Source: CAYUPY01 sp964446595 (lineage in GTDB: Bacteria; Patescibacteriota; Dojkabacteria; J137; JAEUSD01). From it: 16,884 nucleotides of DNA. Within the stretch, counting starts at the first letter, position 1, and the number at the start of each line of letters is the position of its first letter. A program made the translations under genes and the position numbers. Shown in pieces: positions 1 through 6,411 of this stretch. The notes under the pieces are model-generated. The model did not search any database and was not told where the DNA came from. It worked only from the letters and a program-made list of their open reading frames with translations. The stretch covers positions 1 to 16,884 of the forward strand of contig CAYUPY010000028.1 of assembly GCA_964446595.1 (NCBI GenBank), given 5' to 3'.

Positions 1-464
1 TTGGAAACCTTTAGTTCATGTTGCATCATCCATTCTACCCAGTAATCTTCGTTCCTACTGTAAATATCCACCAAGGATTGTGCATCAACTTTAGAGAATC
101 CCTTTTCCCTTAAGATATATATGGTTTCGGCTTTCTCGGCTTCGGTTGAGTTCTTAATCTCCTTCCTCTCCTTCTCAGCCTCTTGGTGATATACATCTTG
201 TTGAGATCTGATGGATAGAAAGTTGCCTAACCCCATAGACAATCCATCTGCAATCAGATTCGCTACTCCAAATAACAATACCGCAGCAAAACTTAATCCT
301 GCTAGTTCACTATCGTTAAAGCTAGCACCAGAGAATCCCGCGACTACAGCAAAAGTAGTTACTATCCCATCATTCCCTCCATATACAATCTCCCGTAAAT
401 ATTCAGAAAATGGATTCTGTTTGTGCTCCTTACTTAGGTGCTGAGTTAATTCTTTTTCGGTCAT
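1..464 (-). CDS. VIT1/CCC1-family metal ion transporter (3' end beyond window)
   Basis: Integral membrane transporter of the VIT1/CCC1 family, whose members move Fe2+ or Mn2+. The ATG is at 464; 154 residues are visible before the window edge, against roughly 230 for a full protein. Residues about 22-45 carry the hallmark first helix (YGGNDGIVTTFAVVAGFSGAS), followed by a second helix containing ANLIADGLSMGLGNFLS. After it comes an acidic and basic charged segment (QQDVYHQEAEKERKEI) that matches the cytosolic metal-binding insertion of this family, rich in Glu. The start lies 6 nt after the mscS-type gene stop; an AAGG just upstream, overlapping that stop codon, is one of the few plausible ribosome binding sites in this window, as expected for the second gene of an operon. 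Family call is firm; the metal is not determined. Confidence 0.88.
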   Translation of the reverse strand, partial: MTEKELTQHLSKEHKQNPFSEYLREIVYGGNDGIVTTFAVVAGFSGASFNDSELAGLSFAAVLLFGVANLIADGLSMGLGNFLSIRSQQDVYHQEAEKERKEIKNSTEAEKAETIYILREKGFSKVDAQSLVDIYSRNEDYWVEWMMQHELKVS

Positions 465-470
465 CTTGCC

Positions 471-1541
471 TTATTTTTGCACATACAAAGTCTGAGTGGG
501 ATAAGCAAACTGAATATCTTCTGCTTCAAACTTGTCTTTTATTGCTAATAAGATTTCCTGTTGCACATCCAAAAACTCGTCATAGTCAAATGTAGTAACA
601 TAGAAATGTAGTTCATAAATGATTGCGCTGTCACCATATTCAATTAAGTGTACCCTAAAAGTACCTTGTTCTATTCTATCGTTCTCCCTTAATATCATCT
701 TTACCATTTCTGGTACTTCTGGGACTAGCTTAGGGTCTGTCTCGTATAAAATACCTAATTTGTGCAGTCCACGTCTTTTTTTCACACGTCCATAATTGTG
801 AATGCTTGAGCTAACCAGTTCTGAGTTAGGCATGATTATTTCTTCTCCATCAATCGATGTAATACGTGTACTCCTAATTCCTATTTTTTGTACAGTACCT
901 GTTTGACCATCTACAATAATAAAGTCACCTACTTTAAAAGGCTTATCTACTACTATAGAAAAGGAGCTAATCAAATCGCCTAATACAGCTTGTACAGCTA
1001 GTGCGACAGCTATACCTCCAATTCCTAACCCGGCTATTAAAGAATTAACATCGTATCCTAAGTTAGACAGAATTAAGAGACCAGCTATTATCCAGACAAT
1101 CACTTGGGTGGCAGTAGCTAGAAAGCGAATAACTCCTTCATTACTGTGTTCTTTACTACGTTGTAAGTAGCTATGAGCTGCATAGTCAATCACTCTGCTA
1201 ACTAACATTATTGCCTGCCACGTCCAGATAATAATGAATAGAAAATAGGCAAGAGTGCGAATTCCGCTTGATAAATCTGTCATTACCAAAGTAACCAAGT
1301 AAGCTCCAGTAATGGTAGCTGTAAAAAATCCCAGATCGGCAAGGCGATCGGCAATAGCATCCAGCAATTCATGTGAATTGAAGCGCTTTAATTGTTGATA
1401 TACGTATCCTTTGATTACAAAAAATACTACGTATGTACCTACAAGAATCAGAGCTGTAATTAGCAAATCCCGTGCATTTTCTTGCACAAAGGCACCCGCT
1501 GCAGATACTAAGTTGTTGAAAAATATGTTAAATTGTTGCAT
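471..1541 (-). CDS. Small-conductance mechanosensitive channel (MscS family)
   Basis: Mechanosensitive channel that releases solutes on hypo-osmotic shock, located in the cytoplasmic membrane. The 356 residues show four or so N-terminal helices (about 26-47, 70-90, 96-120, 139-162), then the pore helix with the Gly/Ala pattern (SLIAGLGIGGIAVALAVQAV, about 166-185). The beta domain signature follows (LISSFSIVVDKPFKVGDFI and IIMPNSELVSSSIHNYGR), and the C-terminal alpha/beta domain ends in IQFAYPTQTLYV. A GTG at 1562 could extend the frame, but I choose the ATG at 1541. A perfect TATAAT sits 6 nt before it, so the upstream codons are promoter and the mRNA should be leaderless. It leads an operon with the CCC1-type gene. 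No odd features in the protein. Confidence 0.95.
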   Translation of the reverse strand: MQQFNIFFNNLVSAAGAFVQENARDLLITALILVGTYVVFFVIKGYVYQQLKRFNSHELLDAIADRLADLGFFTATITGAYLVTLVMTDLSSGIRTLAYFLFIIIWTWQAIMLVSRVIDYAAHSYLQRSKEHSNEGVIRFLATATQVIVWIIAGLLILSNLGYDVNSLIAGLGIGGIAVALAVQAVLGDLISSFSIVVDKPFKVGDFIIVDGQTGTVQKIGIRSTRITSIDGEEIIMPNSELVSSSIHNYGRVKKRRGLHKLGILYETDPKLVPEVPEMVKMILRENDRIEQGTFRVHLIEYGDSAIIYELHFYVTTFDYDEFLDVQQEILLAIKDKFEAEDIQFAYPTQTLYVQK

Positions 1542-1547
1542 AGTTGC

Positions 1548-1553
1548 ATTATA
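1548..1553 (-). promoter_or_regulatory. -10 box of the mechanosensitive channel gene
   Basis: TATAAT on the minus strand, separated by 6 nt from the ATG at 1541. Transcription would start at or next to the A of ATG, giving a leaderless mRNA. No good -35 hexamer is visible 16-18 nt upstream. The same AT-rich core also offers TTATAT on the plus strand (1549-1554) for the divergent gene at 1569. Confidence 0.6.
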
Positions 1554-1568
1554 TCTTAACACTCTTCA

Positions 1569-2078
1569 ATGAGCGAATATCGAGAACTTATCATTATTAT
1601 TGTAGTCACAGCACTTGTATTTACATTCGGTGGTTTCTTTATCGGCACTGCTACAGCTGGAAATTCTGGTTCTGAACAAACGCAGACTAGTTCCTCCACC
1701 ACGTCAGCCGATATGGAGCATGATCATGGGGAAACCCCAGTACCAGCTGACACAACTGCCCCAACCGTCAAAATTGAGTTAACAGAGGACGAGATGTCTG
1801 GGTATAACTTACGATTAATAACCGAGAACTACAAATTTACACCTGGCAAAATCGGGTCCGAACCTGTGGCAAATGAGGGTCATGCACATCTGTTTATTAA
1901 CGGTAATAAAGTCGCACGGTTGTATAGCCCTTGGTTCCACATTCCTGCAGAGATGTTGACTGCGGAAAGTAATGAAATCACAGTAACATTGAATGCAAAT
2001 GATCACTCTGATTGGACTGTAAACGATGAGCATATTTCTGCTAGCCAGTTATTAGAGGCAGAACCAGAGTCAGAGTAA
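1569..2078 (+). CDS. Membrane-anchored His-rich extracytoplasmic protein, unknown function
   Basis: 169 residues. An uncleaved signal anchor (about 7-29, LIIIIVVTALVFTFGGFFIG) is followed by a Ser/Thr/Gln-rich linker with MEHDHGE, then a domain of about 100 residues. The core motif GHAHLFINGNKVARLYSPWFHIPAE and the later VTLNANDHSDW look like strands of a small beta-sandwich. The clustered His (HDH, HAH, FH, DH) suggest metal binding. I recall similar GHAH(L/I)-domain proteins of unknown function in several bacteria but cannot name the family with certainty; a cupredoxin-like fold is a guess. The gene is divergent from the channel gene with 27 nt between the two starts. ATG chosen because it precedes the anchor directly. 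No Shine-Dalgarno is present. Confidence 0.8.
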   Translation: MSEYRELIIIIVVTALVFTFGGFFIGTATAGNSGSEQTQTSSSTTSADMEHDHGETPVPADTTAPTVKIELTEDEMSGYNLRLITENYKFTPGKIGSEPVANEGHAHLFINGNKVARLYSPWFHIPAEMLTAESNEITVTLNANDHSDWTVNDEHISASQLLEAEPESE

Positions 2079-2106
2079 ATTTGGCAAAAAGCAGGTACAG
2101 TTGTGT

Positions 2107-2112
2107 TATAAT
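2107..2112 (+). promoter_or_regulatory. -10 box for tRNA-Pro
   Basis: Perfect TATAAT located 13 nt before the first base of the mature tRNA, so the precursor would have a leader of about 6 nt. A TTGGCA lies at 2081-2086, but the 20-nt spacing is long, so the -35 is uncertain. Confidence 0.55.
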
Positions 2113-2125
2113 TGCCTGCGTATTT

Positions 2126-2199
2126 CGGGGAGTAGTTCAGTTGGCTAGAACGCGCGCTTTGGGAGCGCGAGGTCGCAGGTTCGAGTCCTGTCTCCCCGA
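2126..2199 (+). tRNA. tRNA-Pro (anticodon UGG)
   Basis: 74 nt that fold into a full cloverleaf. The acceptor stem CGGGGAG/CTCCCCG has seven pairs. The D stem is GTTC/GAAC, the anticodon stem CGCGC/GCGCG has a 7-nt loop TTTGGGA with anticodon TGG, and the T stem GCAGG/CCTGT has loop TTCGAGT. The discriminator is A. No CCA is encoded (the next bases are TTTT), so the CCA end must be added by tRNA nucleotidyltransferase. It stands alone between two protein genes. Confidence 0.97.
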
Positions 2200-2233
2200 T
2201 TTTCAAAGCCTCTTCTTAACAAACTAGTTGAAC

Positions 2234-2731
2234 ATGACTATCCATATCACACCTAAAAAAGGGACCGCGGTTATATTGAGCAATACTTTTCCTGCTGAGG
2301 CAGCAACAAAGCGCGTACTTACTGCAATGATTTTTATAGCTTTTGTCTTTTTTATCGGGTTTTCCGTTTTTCCATTGTTGGCGGAAATAGACACTGATTT
2401 CTTTCTGTTGATGATAGTTTTAGTATTCCTCGGTTTCACTTTTTCTTTCATTAATTCAAGCGGTGGGGAAGCAGCTGATATTGAAATTGATGAGAACTTG
2501 GACTTAATAAAGGTAGGAGATAAGGAATTTCAATTGTCATTGACACGTTTTAGTTATAGTACTAGAAATTATAACAATCCATTAACCAGAAGGTACTTTG
2601 ACCGCGAAGTGATAGATATCACACTGCGACAAGGGGATTTAGTACATGTTTTCACCAGTACAGTTTCAACTTTCATCGTTATTAAGGAAGGTCTTCAAGA
2701 TACTTTAGGGGTCAGGACCGCAGACCAATAG
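2234..2731 (+). CDS. Two-helix membrane protein, unknown function
   Basis: 165 residues from the ATG at 2234. Two closely spaced hydrophobic helices (about 25-47, VLTAMIFIAFVFFIGFSVFPLL, and 53-73, DFFLLMIVLVFLGFTFSFI) form a hairpin with a short acidic turn. A soluble, probably cytoplasmic, domain of about 90 residues follows, with alternating beta pattern (ADIEIDENLDLIKVGDKEFQL, REVIDITLRQGDLVHVF). This layout resembles PH-like or bPH membrane proteins but no diagnostic motif is seen. A TTG at 2228 would add two residues; ATG is preferred. The start is 34 nt after the tRNA. I see no convincing Shine-Dalgarno or -10, so it may be read through from the tRNA promoter. Confidence 0.75.
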   Translation: MTIHITPKKGTAVILSNTFPAEAATKRVLTAMIFIAFVFFIGFSVFPLLAEIDTDFFLLMIVLVFLGFTFSFINSSGGEAADIEIDENLDLIKVGDKEFQLSLTRFSYSTRNYNNPLTRRYFDREVIDITLRQGDLVHVFTSTVSTFIVIKEGLQDTLGVRTADQ

Positions 2732-2749
2732 CTTAAGTCGCTACTTGCC

Positions 2750-2778
2750 TTGCCACGAAACCAGAAACCAATTAAGAT
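2750..2778 (+). promoter_or_regulatory. Promoter of the sugar dehydrogenase-like gene
   Basis: TTGCCA (2750-2755), a 17-nt spacer, then TAAGAT (2773-2778). The GTG start follows after 6 nt, predicting a leaderless mRNA. The -35 matches consensus in 5 of 6 positions. Confidence 0.6.
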
Positions 2779-2784
2779 AAGGTA

Positions 2785-4098
2785 GTGAAACAAGAAAAAA
2801 TACTAATAGGTGTAATGTCAATTTTAGGTGGCGCCATTGTGGGCCTAGGCCTCACCTTGATTTATTTTAATACAACTTACCGTCGTGATCGTTTAGTTGA
2901 ATTGGTAGTTTCTGATGTGATCGAGGAACGCCGTGGCAACGCTGGCGTGACAGTGGTAGATAATGGACCAGTAAGTGGAAGCTCTAGTGATGAGTTACCT
3001 AAATTAAGCCCTGTGGTAGAAGTACTAAATGGTTTGCAAATTCCTTGGGATCTTGAGTTTATTGAGCTAGCAGGGAAAAGCGGTTTTTTGTTTACTGAAC
3101 GTAGCGGCACACTGAAGTTTGTAGAGTATGATGTTACCAAGGGGGGGAGTGTTACTAAAAATGAAGTAGTGACTGTACTTAGCCCTCCCGATATTAGTGT
3201 AGGAGGAGAGGGCGGACTGATGGGCTTAGCTGTTGATTCTAACTTTACGGAGAACGGTTACATTTATATGTGCTTCAATAGTTCTAAACCTGGGGATGGG
3301 AAAAAGGATGTACGCGTGGGGCGCTGGCGGTTAGGAGATGATTTGAAAGCAGATAATCGCACCGATATTGTGACAGGTATGCCAAGCATTAACAGCCAGC
3401 GCCACTCGGGCTGTCAGTTAGAGTTTGGACCTGATGATAATCTATGGATTGGTACTGGTGATGCAGCTACTGGTTCCTTTCCGCAAGATCCTAATAGTTT
3501 AGGCGGTAAAATCTTGAGAGTTAATCGTAATGGGGATGGTGTGGACGGAAATATGGATGCTCCCTATGATGCGCGCATCTTTAGTTATGGTCACAGAAAT
3601 GTGCAGGGTTTAGATTTCTTCCCGGTAAATAACCAACCTTCTATTAAGGGCGCTCAGGTGCTGGGGTTGAGTATGGAACATGGTCCAAGCATAGATGATG
3701 AGCTTAACTTTTTGCTGACAGGAAATGCTGGCTGGGATCCTGTGCCTGGATACAATGAATCTGTACCCATGACTGATAAAGTAAAGTATCCTGATGCCTT
3801 CACCGCTCTTTGGTCGAGCGGGAGGCCAACTATTGGTGCTTCTGATATTGAAATTCTTTCGCATGCTGGCTGGAAGAAGTGGGAAGGCGCTGTAATGGTA
3901 GCGGCCTTAGCGGCTGAAAATGTTAAAGTACTAGACTTTGCAGGAGATTATGCCAACACCTCTGAACCAATGATTACAACCATTTTAGCCGACCACGGAA
4001 GGATCAGAAGCATTACAATGGCTGAAAACGGTAGCTTGCTGATTCTCACCGCGAACGGCAGCAATAGCGACAAGATTTTATTAGTTAAGCCTCATTAA
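2785..4098 (+). CDS. Membrane-anchored glucose/sorbosone (PQQ-type sugar) dehydrogenase-like protein
   Basis: 437 residues. One N-terminal helix (about 5-27) anchors an extracytoplasmic six-bladed propeller of the glucose/sorbosone dehydrogenase family. Such enzymes oxidise aldose sugars with PQQ. Family landmarks in order: IPWDLEF, GGEGGLMGLA, RHSGCQLEFGPDDNLWIGTGD (the His of the family's HxGG-type motif is kept, though GG reads GC), LGGKILRVNRNGDG, SYGHRNVQGLDF and EHGPSIDDELNFL. Length fits an anchored family member. GTG is taken as start because the promoter lies directly upstream and the anchor begins there. No PQQ biosynthesis gene is in the window, so whether cofactor is bound is open; many family members have no proven sugar activity. 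The last 14 nt overlap the convergent methylase gene. Confidence 0.88.
   Translation: MKQEKILIGVMSILGGAIVGLGLTLIYFNTTYRRDRLVELVVSDVIEERRGNAGVTVVDNGPVSGSSSDELPKLSPVVEVLNGLQIPWDLEFIELAGKSGFLFTERSGTLKFVEYDVTKGGSVTKNEVVTVLSPPDISVGGEGGLMGLAVDSNFTENGYIYMCFNSSKPGDGKKDVRVGRWRLGDDLKADNRTDIVTGMPSINSQRHSGCQLEFGPDDNLWIGTGDAATGSFPQDPNSLGGKILRVNRNGDGVDGNMDAPYDARIFSYGHRNVQGLDFFPVNNQPSIKGAQVLGLSMEHGPSIDDELNFLLTGNAGWDPVPGYNESVPMTDKVKYPDAFTALWSSGRPTIGASDIEILSHAGWKKWEGAVMVAALAAENVKVLDFAGDYANTSEPMITTILADHGRIRSITMAENGSLLILTANGSNSDKILLVKPH
3320..3403. repeat. Intragenic inverted repeat, 9-bp arms, 66-nt loop
   Basis: GGCGCTGGC (3320-3328) and GCCAGCGCC (3395-3403) inside the sugar dehydrogenase-like gene. Arms are 8/9 G+C. 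This is the weakest of the set because of its long loop. Confidence 0.6.
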
Positions 4099-4912
4099 TA
4101 GGCGTTAGCTGGAAAATACTTGGATTGAGTCCGGATTGTCTCACTATCGTAATTTCTTTCACCTTAAATTTATCCTTAGCTGCATTCTCTAGCAGTTTTT
4201 TTTCGGTAGTGAGGATAGTTGCAGACCCAGTAGGTTTTAAGAAAGACTGCATTTTATTGATTAGTAATTGATAGAGTTGTTTGTTTTTATCATGCCTTCC
4301 CACCCTGATTCCAAATGGCATATTTGTGATAACTTTATCAACCGAAGCATCTTTTAGCTTTACCATGGAAATATTGCTGCGAAACAGATTGTAGGTACGT
4401 TTTTTTATTTGAGCAGCATTTACGTTAGCCTGAGTGGCTGAGATGGCGCGGCCACTTAAGTCAGAGGCCCAAATTGGGGCCGCGCCAAAATATAGCATTG
4501 CGGAAATTGGAATAACTCCGCTGCCGCAAAACGGGTCGTACACCAATTCATCTTTCTTGACTGCGGCAGCTGCGCACATCACGTATCCTAGTGCGGGATT
4601 GATTCCGCCACTACCAATAAATGCCACACGCCAATCTCGAGCCTCATTCTTAATCTTATGACTTTCATTTCCAATAACTGCAGTGTGAGTAGGGGAGAGC
4701 AGACTGCTAAACCTCATAAGACCCTGATGTTCTCCCGAGTCAGAATCATTTTCGGGGATTATTTCGTCATCACCAACCCATTCCAGTTCAATTCTTCCGG
4801 GCCTTACTAAAGCTATTTGTACTGAGTTACCAAGCTTTTCCTTGACCTCAGCTAATACAAATTCTTCTGTACCGGCTATTGTATAAAGTGCATATTGTTG
4901 TTGAATTTTCAT
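4085..4912 (-). CDS. RNA (guanine-N2)-methyltransferase-like protein, UPF0020/Trm14-TrmN type
   Basis: 275 residues. A C-terminal Rossmann methyltransferase domain carries SAM motif I, VYDPFCGSGVIPISA (DPFCGSG at 126-132), and motif IV TNMPFGIRVG near 197. The family form is N-[PL]-P-[FY]; NMPFG keeps the Asn, Pro and aromatic. TNxPFGIR is typical of Trm14/TrmN enzymes that make m2G in tRNA; RlmL-type 23S enzymes are the alternative. The N-terminal part (about 1-75) is much shorter than a normal ferredoxin-like plus THUMP module, so RNA recognition may be reduced. The preceding NPALGYVMCAAAA helix is usual in this family. Start ATG at 4912 follows a good promoter. Its 3' end overlaps the convergent gene by 14 nt. 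Two long inverted repeats lie within it. Confidence 0.85.
   Translation of the reverse strand: MKIQQQYALYTIAGTEEFVLAEVKEKLGNSVQIALVRPGRIELEWVGDDEIIPENDSDSGEHQGLMRFSSLLSPTHTAVIGNESHKIKNEARDWRVAFIGSGGINPALGYVMCAAAAVKKDELVYDPFCGSGVIPISAMLYFGAAPIWASDLSGRAISATQANVNAAQIKKRTYNLFRSNISMVKLKDASVDKVITNMPFGIRVGRHDKNKQLYQLLINKMQSFLKPTGSATILTTEKKLLENAAKDKFKVKEITIVRQSGLNPSIFQLTPINEA
4444..4487. repeat. Intragenic inverted repeat, 10-bp arms, 24-nt loop
   Basis: TGGCGCGGCC (4444-4453) and GGCCGCGCCA (4478-4487), a perfect match with arms 9/10 G+C inside the methyltransferase gene. Confidence 0.85.
4520..4570. repeat. Intragenic inverted repeat, 9-bp arms, 33-nt loop
   Basis: GCTGCCGCA (4520-4528) and TGCGGCAGC (4562-4570). 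One arm encodes the Cys-Gly-Ser of SAM motif I and the other an Ala-Ala-Ala upstream in the same gene. Confidence 0.8.
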
Positions 4913-4922
4913 TTCGTCTGCT

Positions 4923-4951
4923 AATATAGGTTCCAGTATATCTCAAATCAA
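4923..4951 (-). promoter_or_regulatory. Promoter of the methyltransferase gene
   Basis: Minus strand TTGATT (4946-4951), a 17-nt spacer and TATATT (4923-4928). The ATG follows after 10 nt, so a 5' UTR of only a few nt is predicted. Confidence 0.6.
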
Positions 4952-4959
4952 ATATTTTT

Positions 4960-5769
4960 ATGGCTACAAAAAAGAAAAAGAAGCAAAAAAGTACTCAAAA
5001 AGTTGCAACACCCAGCACTAACCCTACCGCAACCCAGTCAGAAGTTACTCAACAGGACAATCCCAAATCTGCAAAACCTAAAAAGAGTAGCTCCCAAAGT
5101 GGTTTAGCTAAATTTTGGGCAGACAATAAGGTGAATTTGATAGGTTGGACCGTAGTAGTCTTTATTCTGGCCATATTCTTTGGTATTGTCACCTATACTA
5201 ATCAGCAAACCGCACAAAGGCTTAGCGAAATAACCATGGTTTATGAAGATGATAATATTAAAGGTGACGTTGATGGCGAAAATGTTGTAATAGAATATGC
5301 TGACTTCGGTTGTCCAGGTTGTGCTAGTTTTGCTAGCTATGCAAGCCAGTTAGTTGAAGATGATTCGATTGAAGGCGGAGTGAAGGTTATTTTTAGACAT
5401 TTTCCAATTTTAGGCGCTAACTCTGTACAAGCAGCAATTGCCACGGAAGCTGCTGCCAACCAAGACAAGTTCTGGGAAATGCATGATCAACTTTTCCTAA
5501 ACCAGGCTGAATGGCGCGCTGCAGCAAATAAGGATGAAGTAATTGCTTTCTTTGTAGATTATGCAGAAGAGATAGAGCTGGATTTAGAGAAATTCCGTGC
5601 TGACATGGATGATACTGCTACAGAAGAAAGAGTTAATGAGGAAGCAGCTCAAGCTAGAAGTATCTATCTAAACTCAACCCCATCAATTTTTATTAACGGA
5701 GAGGCTGTAAACCTAGAAGAGCTTACTAACGGTTATGAGAGCCTAGCTGAGATAATTAATAACTCCTAA
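4960..5769 (+). CDS. Membrane-anchored DsbA-like thiol-disulfide oxidoreductase
   Basis: 269 residues. A Lys/Ser/Gln-rich cytoplasmic tail (1-55, starting MATKKKKKQK) is followed by one helix (about 57-80) and an extracytoplasmic thioredoxin-fold domain of the DsbA/thioredoxin_4 type. The active site is FGCPGCASF with Cys118 and Cys121. The family markers RHFPI and the cis-Pro loop NSTPSIFING are present, so it should be redox-active. Predicted role is oxidation or isomerisation of disulfides in exported proteins. No DsbB or VKOR partner is next to it. It is divergent from the methyltransferase gene (47 nt between starts) and followed by a strong terminator, so it appears monocistronic. The start has no Shine-Dalgarno; TCAAAT 6 nt upstream is a weak -10 candidate. 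Confidence 0.92.
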   Translation: MATKKKKKQKSTQKVATPSTNPTATQSEVTQQDNPKSAKPKKSSSQSGLAKFWADNKVNLIGWTVVVFILAIFFGIVTYTNQQTAQRLSEITMVYEDDNIKGDVDGENVVIEYADFGCPGCASFASYASQLVEDDSIEGGVKVIFRHFPILGANSVQAAIATEAAANQDKFWEMHDQLFLNQAEWRAAANKDEVIAFFVDYAEEIELDLEKFRADMDDTATEERVNEEAAQARSIYLNSTPSIFINGEAVNLEELTNGYESLAEIINNS

Positions 5770-5794
5770 GCAGTTAGGTTCATATTAGCTCGAT

Positions 5795-5830
5795 GGAGGC
5801 TGCAAACTCTTGCAGCCTCCTCTTGTTTTA
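5795..5830 (+). terminator. Rho-independent terminator after the DsbA-like gene
   Basis: A perfect 11-bp stem, GGAGGCTGCAA (5795-5805) with TTGCAGCCTCC (5810-5820), a 4-nt loop ACTC and a T-rich tail TCTTGTTTTA. It lies 26 nt past the stop codon. It is the only clear intergenic intrinsic terminator in the window. Confidence 0.93.
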
Positions 5831-5844
5831 ATGTAATCTAATAT

Positions 5845-6408
5845 ATGTACTCTTTTACTACCTTACTTGCAGACTCTCTCCGTGTGACAGCTATTGTTGC
5901 GATTATTGCACTAGCGGCAATTGTCACACATCAGCTTAATCCGATTACAAATAATCTAGAAGACCTACCTCGAGAAGGAACAGTGGCTGGAGCAATTGCT
6001 ATTAACGCGTCAGATATATCTCGGGACTATTCAATTTCCACAGCGGAATTCAGAGTACTGGGAGCAGATGATTATATTTATCAACAAGGTAACCTCACTA
6101 GCTTAATCAAGTCATATCAAAAACCTAGCATAGTTGCCGATTTAGTGGAGATCTATAATCCTACTACGCAGCCAATTAGATTAGCGCTTAGTGCCAAGGT
6201 ACCTACACATGTGAGTGAATTTGTACTTGTAGATTTAGTAGCAAATAATGAACTTCAGCCTTTAGTTGTACCAGGTGTGAATAATTTTCCAATCCATGTG
6301 ATTGAAATAGCACCTTTTACAGCCAAAACTTTACAGATAAAAGTCGTGGAAACTGAAACTATTAACTTTGCTTACAGCGTTAGCTATCAATTTGCGCAGC
6401 GATACTAG
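5845..6408 (+). CDS. Signal-anchored extracytoplasmic protein, unknown function
   Basis: 187 residues. An N-terminal helix (about 12-30, LRVTAIVAIIALAAIVTHQL) is followed by a domain rich in beta-forming residues: GTVAGAIAINASDISRDYSIS, IVADLVEIYNPTTQPIRLAL and FAYSVSYQFAQRY. The phrase VEIYNPTTQPIRLALSAKVPT resembles the first strands of immunoglobulin-like beta-sandwiches that act in adhesion or surface display, but no family is recognised. ATG at 5845 starts just before the anchor; TAATCT 5 nt upstream is a weak -10. It follows the terminator of the previous gene, so it needs its own promoter. It converges on lepA with only 3 nt between stop codons. Confidence 0.75.
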   Translation: MYSFTTLLADSLRVTAIVAIIALAAIVTHQLNPITNNLEDLPREGTVAGAIAINASDISRDYSISTAEFRVLGADDYIYQQGNLTSLIKSYQKPSIVADLVEIYNPTTQPIRLALSAKVPTHVSEFVLVDLVANNELQPLVVPGVNNFPIHVIEIAPFTAKTLQIKVVETETINFAYSVSYQFAQRY

Positions 6409-6411
6409 ATC

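Noticed and set aside
2003..2206. Minus-strand ORF containing GETGLEPATSRSQSARSSQLNYSP
   Set aside because: This is the well-known false protein made by translating the antisense of a tRNA; it covers tRNA-Pro.
2224..2451. Small minus-strand ORFs with biased Lys/Ile/Asn/Thr composition opposite membrane genes (also at 8496-8786, 9012-9263, 9525-9830)
   Set aside because: Their composition is the mirror of the hydrophobic codons on the other strand; they carry no independent signal.
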